Below, one piece after another: positions 1-13,190 of a stretch of DNA of 64,000 bases; within the stretch, counting starts at the first letter, position 1; the number at the start of each line of letters is the position of its first letter. The stretch comes from Kwoniella bestiolae CBS 10118 (Eukaryota; Basidiomycota; Tremellomycetes; Tremellales; Cryptococcaceae), in the NCBI RefSeq assembly GCF_000512585.2, contig NC_089241.1:1364001-1428000 (forward strand). Direction: 5' to 3'. Position numbers and translations under genes: made by a program. The notes below the pieces were generated by a model. That model had not been told where the DNA came from and made no database searches. It worked only from the letters and a program-made list of their open reading frames with translations.

Positions 1-690
1 GAGTCCCGATTGGGGTGGGTTCGACGGGTCAAAGGGCTGGAAAGGATTTAATGATCAGACGATGAATTTCGATCAGAATACGTTTTATAACGGGACGGGG
101 GAGGAGAGGTATATGTCTAATCCGAGGTTTCTCTTTGTCTTGGGTATTGTGGTGAGTTATAGGTCCTCACTGGAGCTGGGGAGGGATACCGCTTGTTCTT
201 CTTGGAAGTGGAGATCATCTGTTGTACTGTGTATCAACGCGAGAACTCCTGAGATAGTGAAATAGAAGTAGAGGGCATTGGGATCAGGCTAGGCTAGGCA
301 GCAGTAACGGATCATCAGAAGAAGAATGCTGATTACCATTCTTTCCCCAGGGCTCATCTCTCGCATGGATGCAATACCACCGACTAGGCACAGCAACAGA
401 GACGCACCGGGATCTGCTAGATAGACAGAATACAGAGTAGGTGGTGTTCCCCTCTCATAAACGGAGGCAAGCTAAAGCTGCCATTCATTGCACCTCGCAG
501 CGCATCCCACGCATTGGCTCAGGCGCGATACGAAGCTGCCATCCACGGTAAAACGCGACGCGAGCAGATCCGACGTCGAGTGAGGGAAGCGGAGATAATG
601 AAGGAGTTGGAGAAGATTGAGAGTGGGCAAGTCACCCCTCATCTGGCTATTGCTGCGCCTCCTCCGGAGTCAATATCTAATGATCGCTAG
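1..690 (+). CDS. 3' end of an unrecognised single-pass membrane protein (partial)
   Basis: Three exons can be read in one frame: 2-151, 351-436 and 501-690, joined by GT-AG introns 152-350 and 437-500, ending at TAG 688-690. The protein tail has a soluble part rich in Gly, Asn and Asp (for example NFDQNTFYNG), a short hydrophobic segment formed across the first intron (RFLFVLGIV followed by GSSLAWMQ), and then a strongly charged Arg/Glu helix (KTRREQIRRRVREAEI) likely to form a coiled coil, with a Pro/Ala-rich end. The family is not recognised. A membrane-anchored J-domain protein is one possibility by layout, but no J domain is in the window. The 199-nt first intron is long for this locus, so that junction is the weakest part. 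Confidence 0.6.
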
Positions 691-1048
691 GAAGTGGAAC
701 AACGGAGAGGTATATTAAGTGTATCATGAGTTGCGAAGTTGTATAATACCGGGATGCCAGGTATGGCTATTTTGTACAACCTATGCATCCGTTTATCTAT
801 ACAATAGGATCATGACTATGTTCTGGTTGGAAGCGAAAGCAGATTATAAAGATAAAGTGATCATACAAAGGGGAATTAGAGTAAATGTCAATATCACAAG
901 GTTGCTGAAATCTTGAGCAATTATAGTAGGAGCGGTGTCGGAGGAAGTAGAGTTTGAGGTCGAGTAATTCCGATTCCTACAAGGTGGACTACGTGTGATG
1001 GGTCAGTTCTGTCACGACGATGACGATGCCGATGACGATGAATAATTC
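691..1048. other. Intergenic, convergent 3' ends
   Basis: This is the gap between the 3' end of the partial plus-strand gene and the 3' end of the GH5 glucanase gene. It is AT-rich with a short GATGAC-type repeat near 1015-1042. No ORF with coding character, RNA gene or repeat element was seen. Confidence 0.6.
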
Positions 1049-3292
1049 TTACCCATGAGGTTTCGCCGTTATTGGATTGGGTACCCAACCTGTCGGACCA
1101 TCAGCCACTGATATACTCATCCCATGAAAAAGCGCAACTTACCATATGTGATACCAGTCTGCATGGACCAATCTGACGCCTGCTCAGTCTTCCATGTCCA
1201 CACCACGTATCCAGACTGTGTAGGCATGGTTGAATCAGCTCCCACCCTGGTATAGGGTGATCACCGTATAGCCAACTCAGACTTACAGCCTGTTCATACA
1301 CCCATGATTGGATTTCAAAGCTCCTCGCGAGGTAATCTACATACTCGGCTGAGAACTTTGAAGGGTCCGATCCTGTCTTTGCACTGCAGTCGCCGGGGAA
1401 TTGAAGTCTATTTTGTACATTAGCAATCCGACACTTAACATACTTGTCGAAAGAAGGGTGCAGTGCTTCGTACTCACGGTCCAGAAGTTGTTAGAGTGTT
1501 GTCGTACCTCGCCCCTCTACCTTTCCCGTTCAGCCAGAACGCACAATCTGTATTTGCCGCTGTTTTGACAGGTGAGAGGATCAGCTTTGAGCCAATCTAC
1601 CATACAGTCCAATCCAATCTAAAACTTACGTGTCCACTCTCCAACTATCGTCCAGTGCATGTTGTTGGACTGTTTTAGGTAATCTACCTGACTGCAGTAC
1701 CACTCCAAATTCGCATTGTACCCCATTGAGAGAAGACCGAGGTCGAACCTGTCGCATCATGGTACGTCAGCGAAATTGCTTGACGGAAAGTCGAGCTGCA
1801 CTCACATGGAATAGATGTGCTATCATATTTCATCAGCATGAGCAAAGTACACCAATGAGCCGAGCTGTTCCAGAACAAAGGCCGACTCACCGTATCCATA
1901 GCGACATCCCAATAATCAGGATCCCTCATAAACCCCTCCCAAACGTACAACCCCTGATAAGCCTGATCCAGCGCCACCGTTATCCTCTTCCCCCCTACAG
2001 CATCTCTAATTCTACTATACGCAGCTTGGTAGAAACTCTTCAGTATATTCACCTCATTCGGATTATTGGGGAACGGTTCATTCAAAACCTCTATAGCAAT
2101 GACGGAGTTCTGATATTCGTCTTTCACGAATTCGAGGGTCATGGTAGTTAGGGCATTGAGGGTACGTTCAATATTGGTATCGTTGTAGAACCATTCGCGG
2201 ACACCGCGGATTCCGGAATTGTCCCATGAGTTCTGACCTCCTGGGGCACCGTGCAGGTCGATCATCACCTGTTTGTATATATCCTCAGATAGTCAGCGGA
2301 CGTGTGAGTTGAGAGAGGAGAGGGGAGGTGGTTGGACTCGCCTTGAGACCTAGACTTGCTGCCCATGTTACTGCCAATTTCAGGTAATCGTATGCCCCTG
2401 TCATGTCAACATAGGGTGTCAGTCTGGTTGGTACGCTTTGCCGTTTAGAACAAGCTGAATCAAGGTACTGCTACTGACCGACTAGGTAGGGTTCTCCATT
2501 TTCGAGTGGGATCACCGACCAAACTATCAATCCATCAAAGACATATATCAGCTCTGGCTCGACTTCAGGATATCATATAAGATCGGCGGAATAGACTCAC
2601 ACCCTATCTGTATACGTATAGTATTCAATCCCACTGCGGCGATACTATCCCACATCAATGTGATACTGAATCAGCTCCAGCTCTCATCAAACCTACTGTC
2701 CAGATACACAAGGCATATTCAGCCAACGCTAGTTTTCGCTCACTCCTTCATCTCCTCATATTTGAACCAAGTATTCCAATGCCTCCTGATCTCCCCCATC
2801 GTATCGTTCTGATAGTTCATGTATATCCCGTACGTCCACTCGTCCACTACCCAGTCGGGTTTGTTGAGGAATAGAGAGGGTGTGATCCATGGCTATGTAT
2901 ATGAAGGATCACCAATCGACGTATGGATCAGTTTAAACTACTTGTCTCGTACAACTGAACAGACCAAAAATAACCAAGTACAGATGACACTCACCTCCAA
3001 CACCAACCTATTACACCGAGCACTTTCCCGTCAACTCCTTGTCTTCCATAGCGGCTTTTAAGATAGTATGCAGTGAAGCAACTCACCATCCCCCAATATT
3101 CACACCCCTCATCGGATCATGTCCCCAACTGAACCCTCCCCCATGTCCATTCTGTCTTTTGTCCACTTGTGAAGGTAACTCGACTTTCAATCTAGGTGAT
3201 TCCCCTCGATAAGAAGTCGGAGACGCTTGAATCTCGAGGTTGAGTCGAAGAAATGATAATACAAGTAACGGTATGAAGTGTAATATTCGCAT
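1049..3292 (-). CDS. EXG1: Secreted GH5 exo-beta-1,3-glucanase (Exg1-like)
   Basis: Glycoside hydrolase family 5 (subfamily 9) enzyme that releases glucose from cell-wall beta-1,3-glucan outside the cell. The start at 3292 is chosen because it opens a clear signal peptide (MRILHFIPLLVLSFLRL). Family motifs follow in order: MRGVNIGGW, the WITPSLF region, MIDLHGAPGGQNSWDNSG, EVLNEPF with the acid/base Glu, and HWTIVGEWTPA with the nucleophile Glu, then NGKGRGARYD, and a C terminus ending ITAKPHG. Both catalytic Glu residues are present, so it should be active. The gene has many short introns and contains a 14-nt exon at 1806-1819 that joins MDT to HIYSMF. The last coding exon ends with TAA at 1049-1051. 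The next gene (DIS3) is on the same strand, so the promoter lies in 3293-3995. Assignment to the family is strong; the exact substrate preference is inferred. Confidence 0.92.
1806..1819 (-). other. 14-nt microexon in the GH5 glucanase gene
   Basis: On the minus strand an AG lies just before 1819 and GTGAGT just after 1806. The 14 nt join the upstream exon (phase 0, ending MDT) to the downstream exon and give HIYSM-F, the position where the family has a conserved DxHxY segment. Skipping it would shift the frame. Confidence 0.75.
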
Positions 3293-3995
3293 GATTGATG
3301 ATGAGTGAGCATCAGCTAGAATGGGGGTCGTATTACTGGGGAGGGTACTGTATATATCTAGACCTATATCTAAATCTATATCAGTCAATTATGATCCCCA
3401 AGAATAACCTCAAAGTTGACCTAAAAGCATGAAAACGGCATGTCCTTCACGCTTTTCCAACGACCAAACGAACTTTTTCCAACTCAACTGCGCTTCTTTC
3501 CTTCGTTCACCCATCAATCAATTGATTGTGATTGATTGTGTGTTGAATGCAACCTACCCTGTTGTCCGCAGAGTTCGGTCGAAGGTGTCCGAGCCAGGGA
3601 TGAATGATGATTGGTAGATTCGTCATACATGATTATGATTCAACTCGAGGCTATGCGTTAGTTGTTTTAGTATATGTAGCTAGGTCAAGAGAGTACCCCA
3701 AAGATACCCGATACCTTGTTTTTAGTAGAATGTAGAAAGTAATCCAACTTGATCTGATCATTATTCAACCTGATCAACATCCCGCACAGTTGAATTCAAA
3801 GGGACGTTGGTTGTTTTGATAGGATATTTCACAGTGTTTCCTATTGGTGGTGCCCCATATCCCAAGTTTAATTAGATTTAGATGGTCCGAGCTGAGACCA
3901 CGATACGCGACTTGTCCAAGTTTGATTTCGATGCATATCTATCTATTTACACGATAGATGTACGTTCATTTCAGTGAGAATGAGAATGTCGGGAT
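3293..3995. other. Intergenic: glucanase promoter and DIS3 3' flank
   Basis: Upstream of the glucanase start there is an AT-rich stretch with several TATATCTA-like repeats (about 3352-3380), a plausible core promoter. No further gene or RNA was recognised. Confidence 0.5.
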
Positions 3996-6900
3996 TTACA
4001 AGTTTTCGGAAGATACAGGTCCGACCATGACCATCTAAGATGAGTATCACACCAAACCATATCAGTAACCCGAATCGACAAGATCGGGAAGCTTTCACTC
4101 ACCTTCACCTTACCCCTCTGGGTATTCTGATCCTTCTCAATACTAATATCCACCATAATCTTATCAAACACCGAAACGCTGATCTCACCTTTACCCTTAT
4201 CGCTCGGGATCTTGATTGTATAGTTCTCGGGATCGAAGGTGTGTAAATCCTTCTTGAAGGTGATGAGACCTTCCAGACCAAGTCTAAATCGTCGATAAAC
4301 AATCACAATCAGCTATCGTCTCTCGTCATATTGAACAAGTCAAATCACGACGGTACCAGGATCACAAGGCCGTGAGGGGTAAAACGATGACAACAACTTA
4401 CTTGGAAACAAACACTGCCAAACCATTCTTAAAAGTCCTAATCACAAATGCCTCCTCCCTACTACTCTTCCCACTACTCGCATCGACACTCCCGGTCTTC
4501 TCGCCCCTAGCCTTCAATGCCAATCCCACATAGAACTCCACACTAGCTCGACCGGCCATCTGAGCCAGCCTATGTCGTTTATTAACGACGTTGAGCGTCT
4601 TCTCAACGTGGGATTTGGATTGTAGCGAGGGGTGAAGGGGGGTGTAGTTGATGGCTGCTGCTAGTTGTCTGTGGGCCAGGACATCGGCATACCGACGGAT
4701 GGGGGACTACCAACACGATGGATTAGCACATATCTCAACCGGCTTACACGCCTCGAGCTTGATTTTTTGGCATGGTAGGACAGGTCATCTAGACCACTCA
4801 ACTCACGGTGAAATGCGTGTATATCGGACTAGCCAACCCATAATGCCCATATGTCTCCTTCGAGACGCTCCCCGAACAGAAGTACTCAGCAGACAGCATA
4901 CATCGAGTAGCCATGATTCTAACCAGAGTGTTGAACTCAGGCTCTTTCGGATCCTACAAACCGATCCTATCAGCTCAGCTCAATGAAGGAAAAAAGGGCG
5001 AGGGCAACTCACGACACAAGCATCCAAAGATTTAGCCAAAGCGCCCGAACTAGATACGTCCAGAGTCATATTCTTTCGTTTCTGCAAGATGTCTTGTAAG
5101 GCTTCGAAATTGGTTTTGGGTGGTGGACAATGTCGTCTATCGATTCAATGCACAAGAGTCTCAGCAGTGCTACACAACAAACGCCAAATGGAAGATGAGG
5201 AGAAGAGGAGAGCTGACTCACCTCAAAACAGCAGTAGCAGGGAACGTCTCCTGGATCTTAGCAGCCACACTGATATTCGCCAACAACATGAACTCTTCCA
5301 CAAGACTGTTAGTCTCTCTCTGCTGTTTCTGCTCCACATCGATAGGTTCAGTACTCTCGGAGGAGTTCAGATGGATCTTGAGTTCGGGAGATGACAAGGA
5401 CAGAGCACCGGCTCTCATACGTCCTTCCTTCAATTTGATGGCGAGGGTGTTGAGCAATCGAATCGATTGAGTGAGGGGATCATTCAACGATCTATCGCAT
5501 ACAAGTCAGCTCAGGATTCATGGCGAAGACCAGCAAAAAAAGAAGCTCACTTGTCATCCTTTCGAAGTTGAGCAGCTTCATACGTGAAAGCTTCTTTCGA
5601 AGCTATGACCGACTTGACGAATCTTACTTTGACGATCTCGGCTTGTTCGTTCATTTCCTATGCCAATGAGAAGTATGAGCTGAATCATTCAACAAAATGG
5701 GATGGACCTCAACTCACCCAAATGACGGAAAATGCTAGTCTCTCTACAAAAGGCCTCAGCGAACAAAGATTGGTACCAAGCAACGAAGGTAACATATCGA
5801 TACGCTTGTCGACAAGATATACCGTGGTACCTCGAGAAGCAGCCTCAGAATCCATAGGATTATCGGGATGCACGAAATGAGAGACATCGGCGATGTCTAT
5901 TCGTATTTCTCCGTCAGCTGCCTAACTCATATAGCTGGAATTCTATAACGTAAGAAAAGACAAAACAGCTACTCACGGACACCAGCCTCGACATTCCCAT
6001 TAGGCAACTTCCTAGCATGTAAAGCATCATCGATATCTTGACAACCTATGGAACGAAGTCGAAACGATTATCAGCTGATTTTACAGCCTAAGGAGCGACA
6101 TAGCTGGGACACTCACCAGGAGGATCAATACTACAAACGATCAAATCCCTCAAATCCTCTCTATCTCTCCATTCAAGGTTCTCAGCAGATTTGACAGGTA
6201 CTTTCCATTTATCTCCTTCCTCAGGTAAACAATTCAGGATAGCTCTACCGAAAGGTCTATACGGAACTTCATATTCCAATAACAAACTTTCCTGTTCGGC
6301 TTCTTTCGATTCTACTTTACCTAACGATCTGACGAAATGGCCATCGGGGTATCGGGAGTTGACAGACCACGAATCGATAGTTACGAGGATCTTCTGATCA
6401 ATGAGGGAGGGTGCCTGTCGGGTACGTAATCTGATACGAGGTAGGGAGGTCGATAAGGGAGTAGCGAACACAGTTTGTTGAGAGAGGGATGTAAGGGCTG
6501 CTTCGGACAATGAGGATCGATCAAGGTGGCAAACGTAGCTACACCATCATATCAGAAATTAGAACTTCATTTGCAGTGCACATGAAGGGAGATGCTTTGA
6601 CTCACGCCCGCCAGTTCCTCTTCACAATTCCTACGACTTTACCAGTAGGCAAGATATCCTTTGGTTTTCTCTTGGTCTCCTCATCGACATCCATCTTCTC
6701 CGCTTTTGACTTTTCAGCTTCCTTCTCAGCGAGTCCAGGCGACTCGTCATCATCTGCATCGTCGTCTCGAAGAGCCACTGCAAGTGCAAGAGAAGTCAGC
6801 TAGGTCCGAATGAGACTAGTACGAAATGGACAGCTCACCATCCTGGTCGACTACTTCCGTTCCGGGTGCTTTCCATTCTGATTCAGGTAATATGTCAACT

Positions 6901-8228
6901 ACTACCACATCTCCATCGACAGATCGGTTCATGGCTTCTCTACCAACGAGCAACACAGGTTTATTGAGACCTGGAACTCGAACGGTACCCTGAAAGCAGT
7001 CATATACAACAGTCAGCTCATTTGTTCAAGGGTTGATCATCCAAAGAAAAGCCCACCTCAAGATAGTTGTATGGATTAGCATTAAAGTGACCTTGGTGGT
7101 ATCTTCCAGTCTTGACACCAGCAAGCAAAGTATCTTGAGGCAGATACTACGATCCCTCCTGCTATCAGCTTTTGTACTTCAAATAAGCTAAAAACAGAAG
7201 AGAACTGACATCTTGATATATCCTCTTTCCCTTTTTCTCCCCCACCGAAACTTCATCCACACCACCAACGACCAGATCGACCAGTCTTTCCCTCTCTTCA
7301 CCTATTAAACCATCTACGTAATCCCTTGCTGAGATTGCTATCAGACCTTCACCATCTGCAATCTCTCTGTTCCGTCGATCATCGGTGAGTAGGATGAGTT
7401 TTGGGAATTTCGTGGTGGATTGGGAAATATGGGTGGGGTAGAAATGTAGAGTCTGACGAATCGCTATTGTGTCACCGAGGTATAAGCTATTCTTTTCACC
7501 TTGAATCATGGGGGGAAGTAACAGCTCACCTCTATCATTCTTATCGTTTATCGTTTCCTTCTCCTCGCCTTCCCCTTCTTTGGGCAATGTAGCGGTCTCT
7601 CGACGCTCTTCATTCCACCATACCCACACACATCTATCTTCGTCCTGAATAACCTGTTGTAATCTGTTATATAACGGTAATGATCTATGTCTTGTTTCTC
7701 TAATTGTCGTTGAAGGTATGATCAGTGGTAGAGAGGGTGGTAAAGCAGTCAAGAGATCGATCTGGACAAATGGGTGTATAAGCTCGGCATCATCGCTACG
7801 CAGGAGTGGGTAGCTTACCTGATGTAGCACTATGTTCGTGTCCACCACTAACCAGTGGCCATCACCATATTTGGTATGTTGCGTATACCCCTTGGCAGGA
7901 AGGACAGGTCGATATCCTGGAAAGTCTCGACAGAGATCACATCCCTCGAATCCACAAGGAATATCGTCTCGAAGATACCTCTCTCTCAGGACTACAATTT
8001 CGACAGACAAAAGTCAGTGCTAAGATACAACAGCTACGATCACTGCAGATTGAGCGAATCAAGAAAGCTGATCATGGTCCAAAACGTACTATTCAAGACC
8101 TTCCCCCTGGCCGTCTTCTTCAAGAACTTGTTCTGAGCGAGCGGTACATCTGCCCTAGCTCTTTTGAGGATGGTGATTGGAGGGTGAGGTTTCGATGAGC
8201 TCGGCAGAGCTGTCGTAGCTGATGCCAT
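3996..8228 (-). CDS. DIS3: Exosome catalytic subunit DIS3/Rrp44 (PIN + RNB ribonuclease)
   Basis: Catalytic subunit of the RNA exosome, acting as 3'-5' exonuclease (RNB domain) and endonuclease (PIN domain) on nuclear and cytoplasmic RNAs. Start at 8228 gives MASATTALP and exon 1 splices to RERYLRDDIPCG. The N terminus has the CR3 cysteine cluster (CGFEGCDLC), then the PIN domain with GHWLVVDTNIVLHQ and the acidic LLTDDRRNREIA segment. Cold-shock domains follow (VPGLNKPVLLVGREAMNRSV), then the RNB active site IDPPGCQDIDDALH with all the metal-binding Asp residues. The C-terminal S1 domain includes LGLEGLITF, and the last exon encodes MVMVGPVSSENL before TAA at 3996-3998. Multiple 50-100 nt introns interrupt it. 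It is divergent from ALG2, with a shared 360-bp promoter region. No sign of damage. Confidence 0.95.
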
Positions 8229-8588
8229 GGCGGTCGATGTTTCCCTTGCTTGTCGCCAGATATGACAGTGCTTACCACAGGTGAATATGGGGGTTGAAAT
8301 GATGATATGAGCTGATCAATCGTGAATCATACTGAACTCATCAGATGGAGGCAAAGAATTGAAGATTAGAGGGATCGGTGTTATACCTTATTTGTAACGC
8401 TCACATTAAACATCCTTTGACACGTGGTAGGTCGATATGACGTCCACGTCTAGAAGTGAAAGTCACTCTTCATGTTCAAGCGAGCGAGGTAGATATCTTC
8501 TTCGCAGGTCAAGACAAAAGCTCTCTCTGCTCATATTCAAGATAGATACAACGAGATAGCACATGTGCACCAGAGAGGCAAGATCAAA
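8229..8588. promoter_or_regulatory. Bidirectional promoter region DIS3/ALG2
   Basis: The 360 bp between two divergent start codons must hold both promoters. No strong TATA box was seen; it contains short GAGCGAGG and TCTTCTTCGC-type stretches. No coding potential was recognised. Confidence 0.5.
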
Positions 8589-10587
8589 ATGGCACCTCCA
8601 GTCAAACAGCCAGAGAAACTGAGAATAGGATTCATCCATCCGGACCTGGGTATAGGTAGGTCTCGTTCAGCTACCAACAATGCATCTGCCAATATAGCTA
8701 GCTGACTCGGAGTATACTTGCAGGTGGCGCCGAACGACTCGTAGTGGATGCTTCCGTGTCATTACAGAATCTGGGTCATGAAGTGGTGATGTTTACCTCG
8801 AGACACGATCCAAAGAGGTGTTTTGAGGAGACGAGGGATGGTGAGTAAATATCACCCCTACCATTTAGTCCCAACATGTTCAGTATGGGTCGTGTTATGC
8901 TTCTGCTCTCATGCCCAGCAATGAGCTCATGTTTGAATATACGTGATTTAGGAACACTCAAAGTCCACGTCCTAGGCTCCTCAATCCCCCGGTCTTTATC
9001 ATCTACCATCCCCCTAACCATAATCTTCTCAATCCTCCGTTCCCTCCTCCTATCCATCCTCCTGATCCTCTCAATACACTGGCCAGAACCAGCAGTCTTC
9101 TTCAACCCCCTCGCGCCTCTCAAACCATTCGACGTGTTCATAGTGGACCAACAATCCGTCTCCATCCCCCTGCTGAGGCTGTTGACAGGGACGAGGGTGG
9201 TGTTTTACTGTCATTTTCCTGATAAGCTTTTATCTGGTGGGTGGGAGATAGATATTGATGAGAAGAGGGTAGAACGGAAGAAAACGGGAGTGTTGAAGAG
9301 GGTTTATAGGTGGCCCATAGACAAGTTGGAGGAGTTTACTACTGGTCAGTCCCTCCCTAAGACAGCTCAAAGTGATATTACCCGAAGTTATGGAATTTGA
9401 GAAAGTAGGGAATGATTCGGCTGACTTGACTAATTGCTTAACAGGCCAATCGGATATCGTCCTCTCCAATTCCAAATTCACCTCCCAAGTCTACTCCACC
9501 GTATTCCCCTCATTGGCAAAACGACCTCCAAGAGTAGTTTACCCATGTATTGACGTAGACAACTATCAACCTTCAACAACCAAAAAGGGGAAAGGGAAGG
9601 GTAAAGAGAAGGTTGATCCAGAGATCGAGTTGATCTCGTCGTAAGTTTACTCGTTTCTCTCATGTTGAATTGATGTACATATACCATACAATACTGCGGG
9701 CTATCTTCTCAATCGGTAATTTGGCTGACCATCGGTTTGATGCCTCAGTGATAGACCCACGTTCCTCTCTTTCAACCGATTCGAAGCTAAGAAGAACGTA
9801 GCACTAGCTATCAAGAGTTTCGCCAAACTGCGAGATGATGGCTTGGTAGATGAAGACGAATTTGATAATCTCAGATTAGTCCTTGGTGGTGAGTCAGCTC
9901 TACAAATCTCGATTGTGTTCCGAGTATAGCTGATGCATGTTCCTACATATAGGCGGTTACGATAAAGACGAACCCGATAATATCACCACCCTCCAATCCC
10001 TCGAGAAACTCTGTAACGAGCTTTCCCTCCGACACCATACCATCTCATCTACCGATGCCATCCCCATCCCAGCTATGGAAAATACTCAAGTCCTATTCAT
10101 CCTGAATTTCACAAACAACCAACGAAGTCACCTATTATCTGCATCCAACACCAGAGGATTGTTATATACACCCTCAAACGAACATTTCGGGATAGTCCCC
10201 CTCGAAGCGATGTCATGTGGTATCCCGGTTTTGGCGGTCAACTCAGGCGGTCCAACAGAGACTATAGTAGATTACACGCAATCTCCAGAGGACGGTACGG
10301 GATTCCTGAAATCGCCCAATCCCACTGAATGGTCGCAGGCGTTATCGACTTTACTCCATCTATCCGACGACGATCGAGAGAAGATATCGTCCAGTGCGAG
10401 AAAGAGGGTAGAAGATAATTTCAGTTTGAAGACTTTGGGTAAAGAGTTGGAAGTGGCCTCGAGAGATGCGATTGGCATGGGGAACATAAATGAGGTTATT
10501 GGAGATATTTTGATTTGGGTCAGTGCGGGGTCGATTGCCTTTGCGGCGGTGGGGTTGGCGGTGACGATTTATGTGTTGAATGAGTAG
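8589..10587 (+). CDS. ALG2: ALG2 alpha-1,3/1,6-mannosyltransferase
   Basis: Adds the second and third mannose to dolichyl-PP-GlcNAc2-Man on the cytosolic face of the ER, an early step of N-glycan assembly, using GDP-mannose. The first exon ends in FIHPDLGIG and continues after a short intron as GGAERLVVDASVSLQNLGHE, the GT4-family ALG2 signature. Other landmarks are DVFIVDQQSVSIPLLRL, VVFYCHFPDKLLS, RPTFLSFNRFEAKKNV, and the C-terminal nucleotide-sugar site EHFGIVPLEAMSCGIPVLA followed by GGPTETI. A hydrophobic C-terminal segment (SAGSIAFAAVGLAVTIYVL) may sit in the ER membrane. Several introns of about 60-110 nt. It ends 189 bp from the convergent TCAB1-like gene. Confidence 0.95.
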
Positions 10588-10776
10588 GTCGGTATGTATA
10601 GAGGTGGATGTATGTACTCGTTGCACTGTTCGAATCGGGTCGATCATACTTGTATTGAAGTTTGTCGTGCAGTATTGAAGGTCCATTTGAAACTTCGAGT
10701 AGTTGTCGATTATCGACCATTGCACTCTTGACACTTTCGTGAGATTGTCTCATGCCATATCCAGAATTATCCCCGA

Positions 10777-12701
10777 TTATACGCCCTGAGCCGCAACGTC
10801 ACCACCCTCGTTGTGAACCGAACTGCCCTCCTTCGACCAAACCCGCATCGTCGCATCAAGAGGTCTCCATCGTCCTGTGACAAAAGACGATACAACCCCT
10901 TCAGAACCGCTTTCTTCCTTTGAAGTATCAGCCTCCGAGCCGTCTTCCTCCTCACTTGACGAGGATTCATCCTCACTTTCGAAAGTTTGCTGTAGATGTT
11001 TTCGTGAGCCCGAACAGGTAAGTAAGAGGGGTTGGAAAGGGTGGAACTGGACTGATCCGATGGCATCTAATCAAACGATATCTATCAGCTCTCATCGGTC
11101 TCCTTGTTTGGCCGTCAGCTGTACACACCTTGATGTAATTCTTGTTGGAATATAGGTTGAGGGTTTAGAGTGGATAGATCCCATATTCTGACTGTGCCAT
11201 CCTAGACCATAGAATCCATTCAATCAGTACATGGTAAATCGTATCAGTATGTGGAAGGCTGATTAGATGAGTGTAGTACACTCACCTCATCTCCTGAAGA
11301 GAGCCATCTGCCCCATGGATCCACATCAAACCCTATCCTCTGATTGCTCGATCCACCCCGCTCAAAACAAGAGAGCGGTGAAGACAAATCACGAGTATCG
11401 TATATCTGAATAACCAAAGATCGCCGTGATGCTATGAACATTAATGTTGGATTGAGGGGGTGCCAGCCGATCTATGATATTCCCAAAAGACGTGAGCTTT
11501 GCTTCGTATAACACCAGTCACATTTAGTGGCGAAAGAAGAAGCTGACCTGAGTTATACCTCCGCCCACTAATCCCTCGACATGAGCGAGAGGTGTCGAAC
11601 CTGTATCTTCTGAGTAGAGGGAAACGGAATTTGTGCTTGAGTAGGTCCCCGCTGCGTAGGTTCCCGAGTAATCTGGACAGAATGATAGGGCAGATATGAT
11701 GCCTGGTATAGGATATCAGTTGATGAAAGGACAAGCTTGGTTCCGATAGGTTACAAATATGTTGAAAAGATAGAGGAAGGAGATGGGAATTTGTGTAGGT
11801 TCAGATGACATCCAACCCCCATCATTACGGTGATGAGAAAATACTTACCCTTCTGCCCGCCTTTCTCCTTCTTCGCATAGACCAACTTCAACCTCTCACC
11901 CTGGTCGTACCCCGGTGAAGAGATATCAAACACCTCAATGGCATTTTCGTACCCGCAGTATAACCTGTTCCGTACCTGTTAGCTATCTCTTCCAATTGGG
12001 GGGGAGAAAGGAGAAAGCTCACTTCGTACTGGTATGGTTGAAAGCCAGACTATGAGGAGCGATAAATCTCTCTCGGTGATCTACTATAGGGTAGCTTGCT
12101 CGTATCTACACAATCTCTCGAGACTTAGCTCGATGATATGAAACGGAATGCCAGTGATAGGGGGGAAGGGTGAAACTTACACGACCATCATTCCCATCTA
12201 TCAGCCTTACAGGAGTATCCCTTATGGACGCTACGAAGCAGAATGTCTCGGGGGTGGAGATTGATGCGGAGGGATACCATAAAGTGGAATGTATAGCATC
12301 TGGTTGTTGGAATGACTTGGTATCGAAAGATGAATTATCGTTTGTTCTGCAAGGTAGCAGCACTGTTAGCTAGAATAAAGGTGAAAGTAAGGAAGAAGGG
12401 AAGTTCACTAACGTGTGAATCCTTATACATCTGTCTTCTGTAGTAGATAGTATAGCAGAACCATCCATGCACCTGAGGAATACGATATACTCAATACTAT
12501 GCGTAAGATGACAGCACAATTGTAAAGGTACTGGACGTACCATCGAGCAGACCTCCAGAAGTTCCCTCTGACCTGTCCCTCAAGATCCCCTGCGTCCAGC
12601 TCAGCTATGCTCTTGGGAATTTCAGTGAGATCATACAGCGGTGCAGAAGGCCATTGTTGAGCTTCAGCTGGAGCTTCTTGAGCTGGTCTTGAGTCCTCCA
12701 T
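10777..12701 (-). CDS. WD40 protein of the TCAB1/WDR79 (Swt21) family
   Basis: In animals the family recruits scaRNAs and telomerase RNA to Cajal bodies; fungal members are linked to pre-mRNA splicing. Start at 12701 gives MEDSRPAQEAPAE; the next exons show CMDGSAILSTTEDRCIRIH, HSVSYHRA, LAFNHTSTKLYCGYENAIEV, the SGTYAAGTYSSTNS area, GGGITQIGWHPLNPTLMFIA and VRIWDLS-like blades, in the order expected for this family. The last exon is an acidic serine tail (ESEDESSSSEEEDGSE) ending MRVWSKEGSSVHNEGG. Divergent from the SUMO protease gene. The family call rests on the motif order; the precise function in this organism is inferred. Telomerase versus spliceosome role cannot be decided from sequence. 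Confidence 0.85.
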
Positions 12702-13190
12702 TGGACTTCTTGACTGTAGCAGTGTGCAATGTAAAAGGAAGAGGAAGAGTTAAGTCATACAGTGTTGAACCTTTTGTTGATGGGTTCGACCTCCACTTTG
12801 CGGTTGATTTTCGAGATGAAAGATGACATTTGATCTAGGTCCGAGCTGATAATACCTCTTTCCTAAATTTGACTTTGCATCATCATCTCGGTTTCGTTGA
12901 TACCTCATCTCTCTGACTATCATAAATACCAATATCCCATCTCAGCGCACCAGATGCAAATAGGAAGCATCGAAAAGTAAAGTGATATATGACACACCAA
13001 CGAGTGCATCTCGAAACACACGTCAACCGGCCCATTTATCCTTGACCCGCGTTTAACCTCTGAAATAACATCAAGTCTCACATCCTCACTTCATATATCA
13101 ACTATGCGATACACCTCTGCATAGAGCAGATAGAAGAGATAGAGCTTGCTGAGGGAGGGTATATAGCTGGACAGATATACCCGTAGGTGC
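12702..13190. promoter_or_regulatory. Bidirectional promoter region, WD40 gene / SUMO protease
   Basis: 489 bp between divergent starts. It holds AT-rich segments (for example around 13090-13105 and 13150-13170) but no clear TATA box or conserved element that I can name. Confidence 0.45.

Noticed and set aside
1630..2268. Long overlapping plus-strand ORF opposite the GH5 gene
   Set aside because: It is antisense to the conserved exons (EVLNEPF region) and has no coding motifs.
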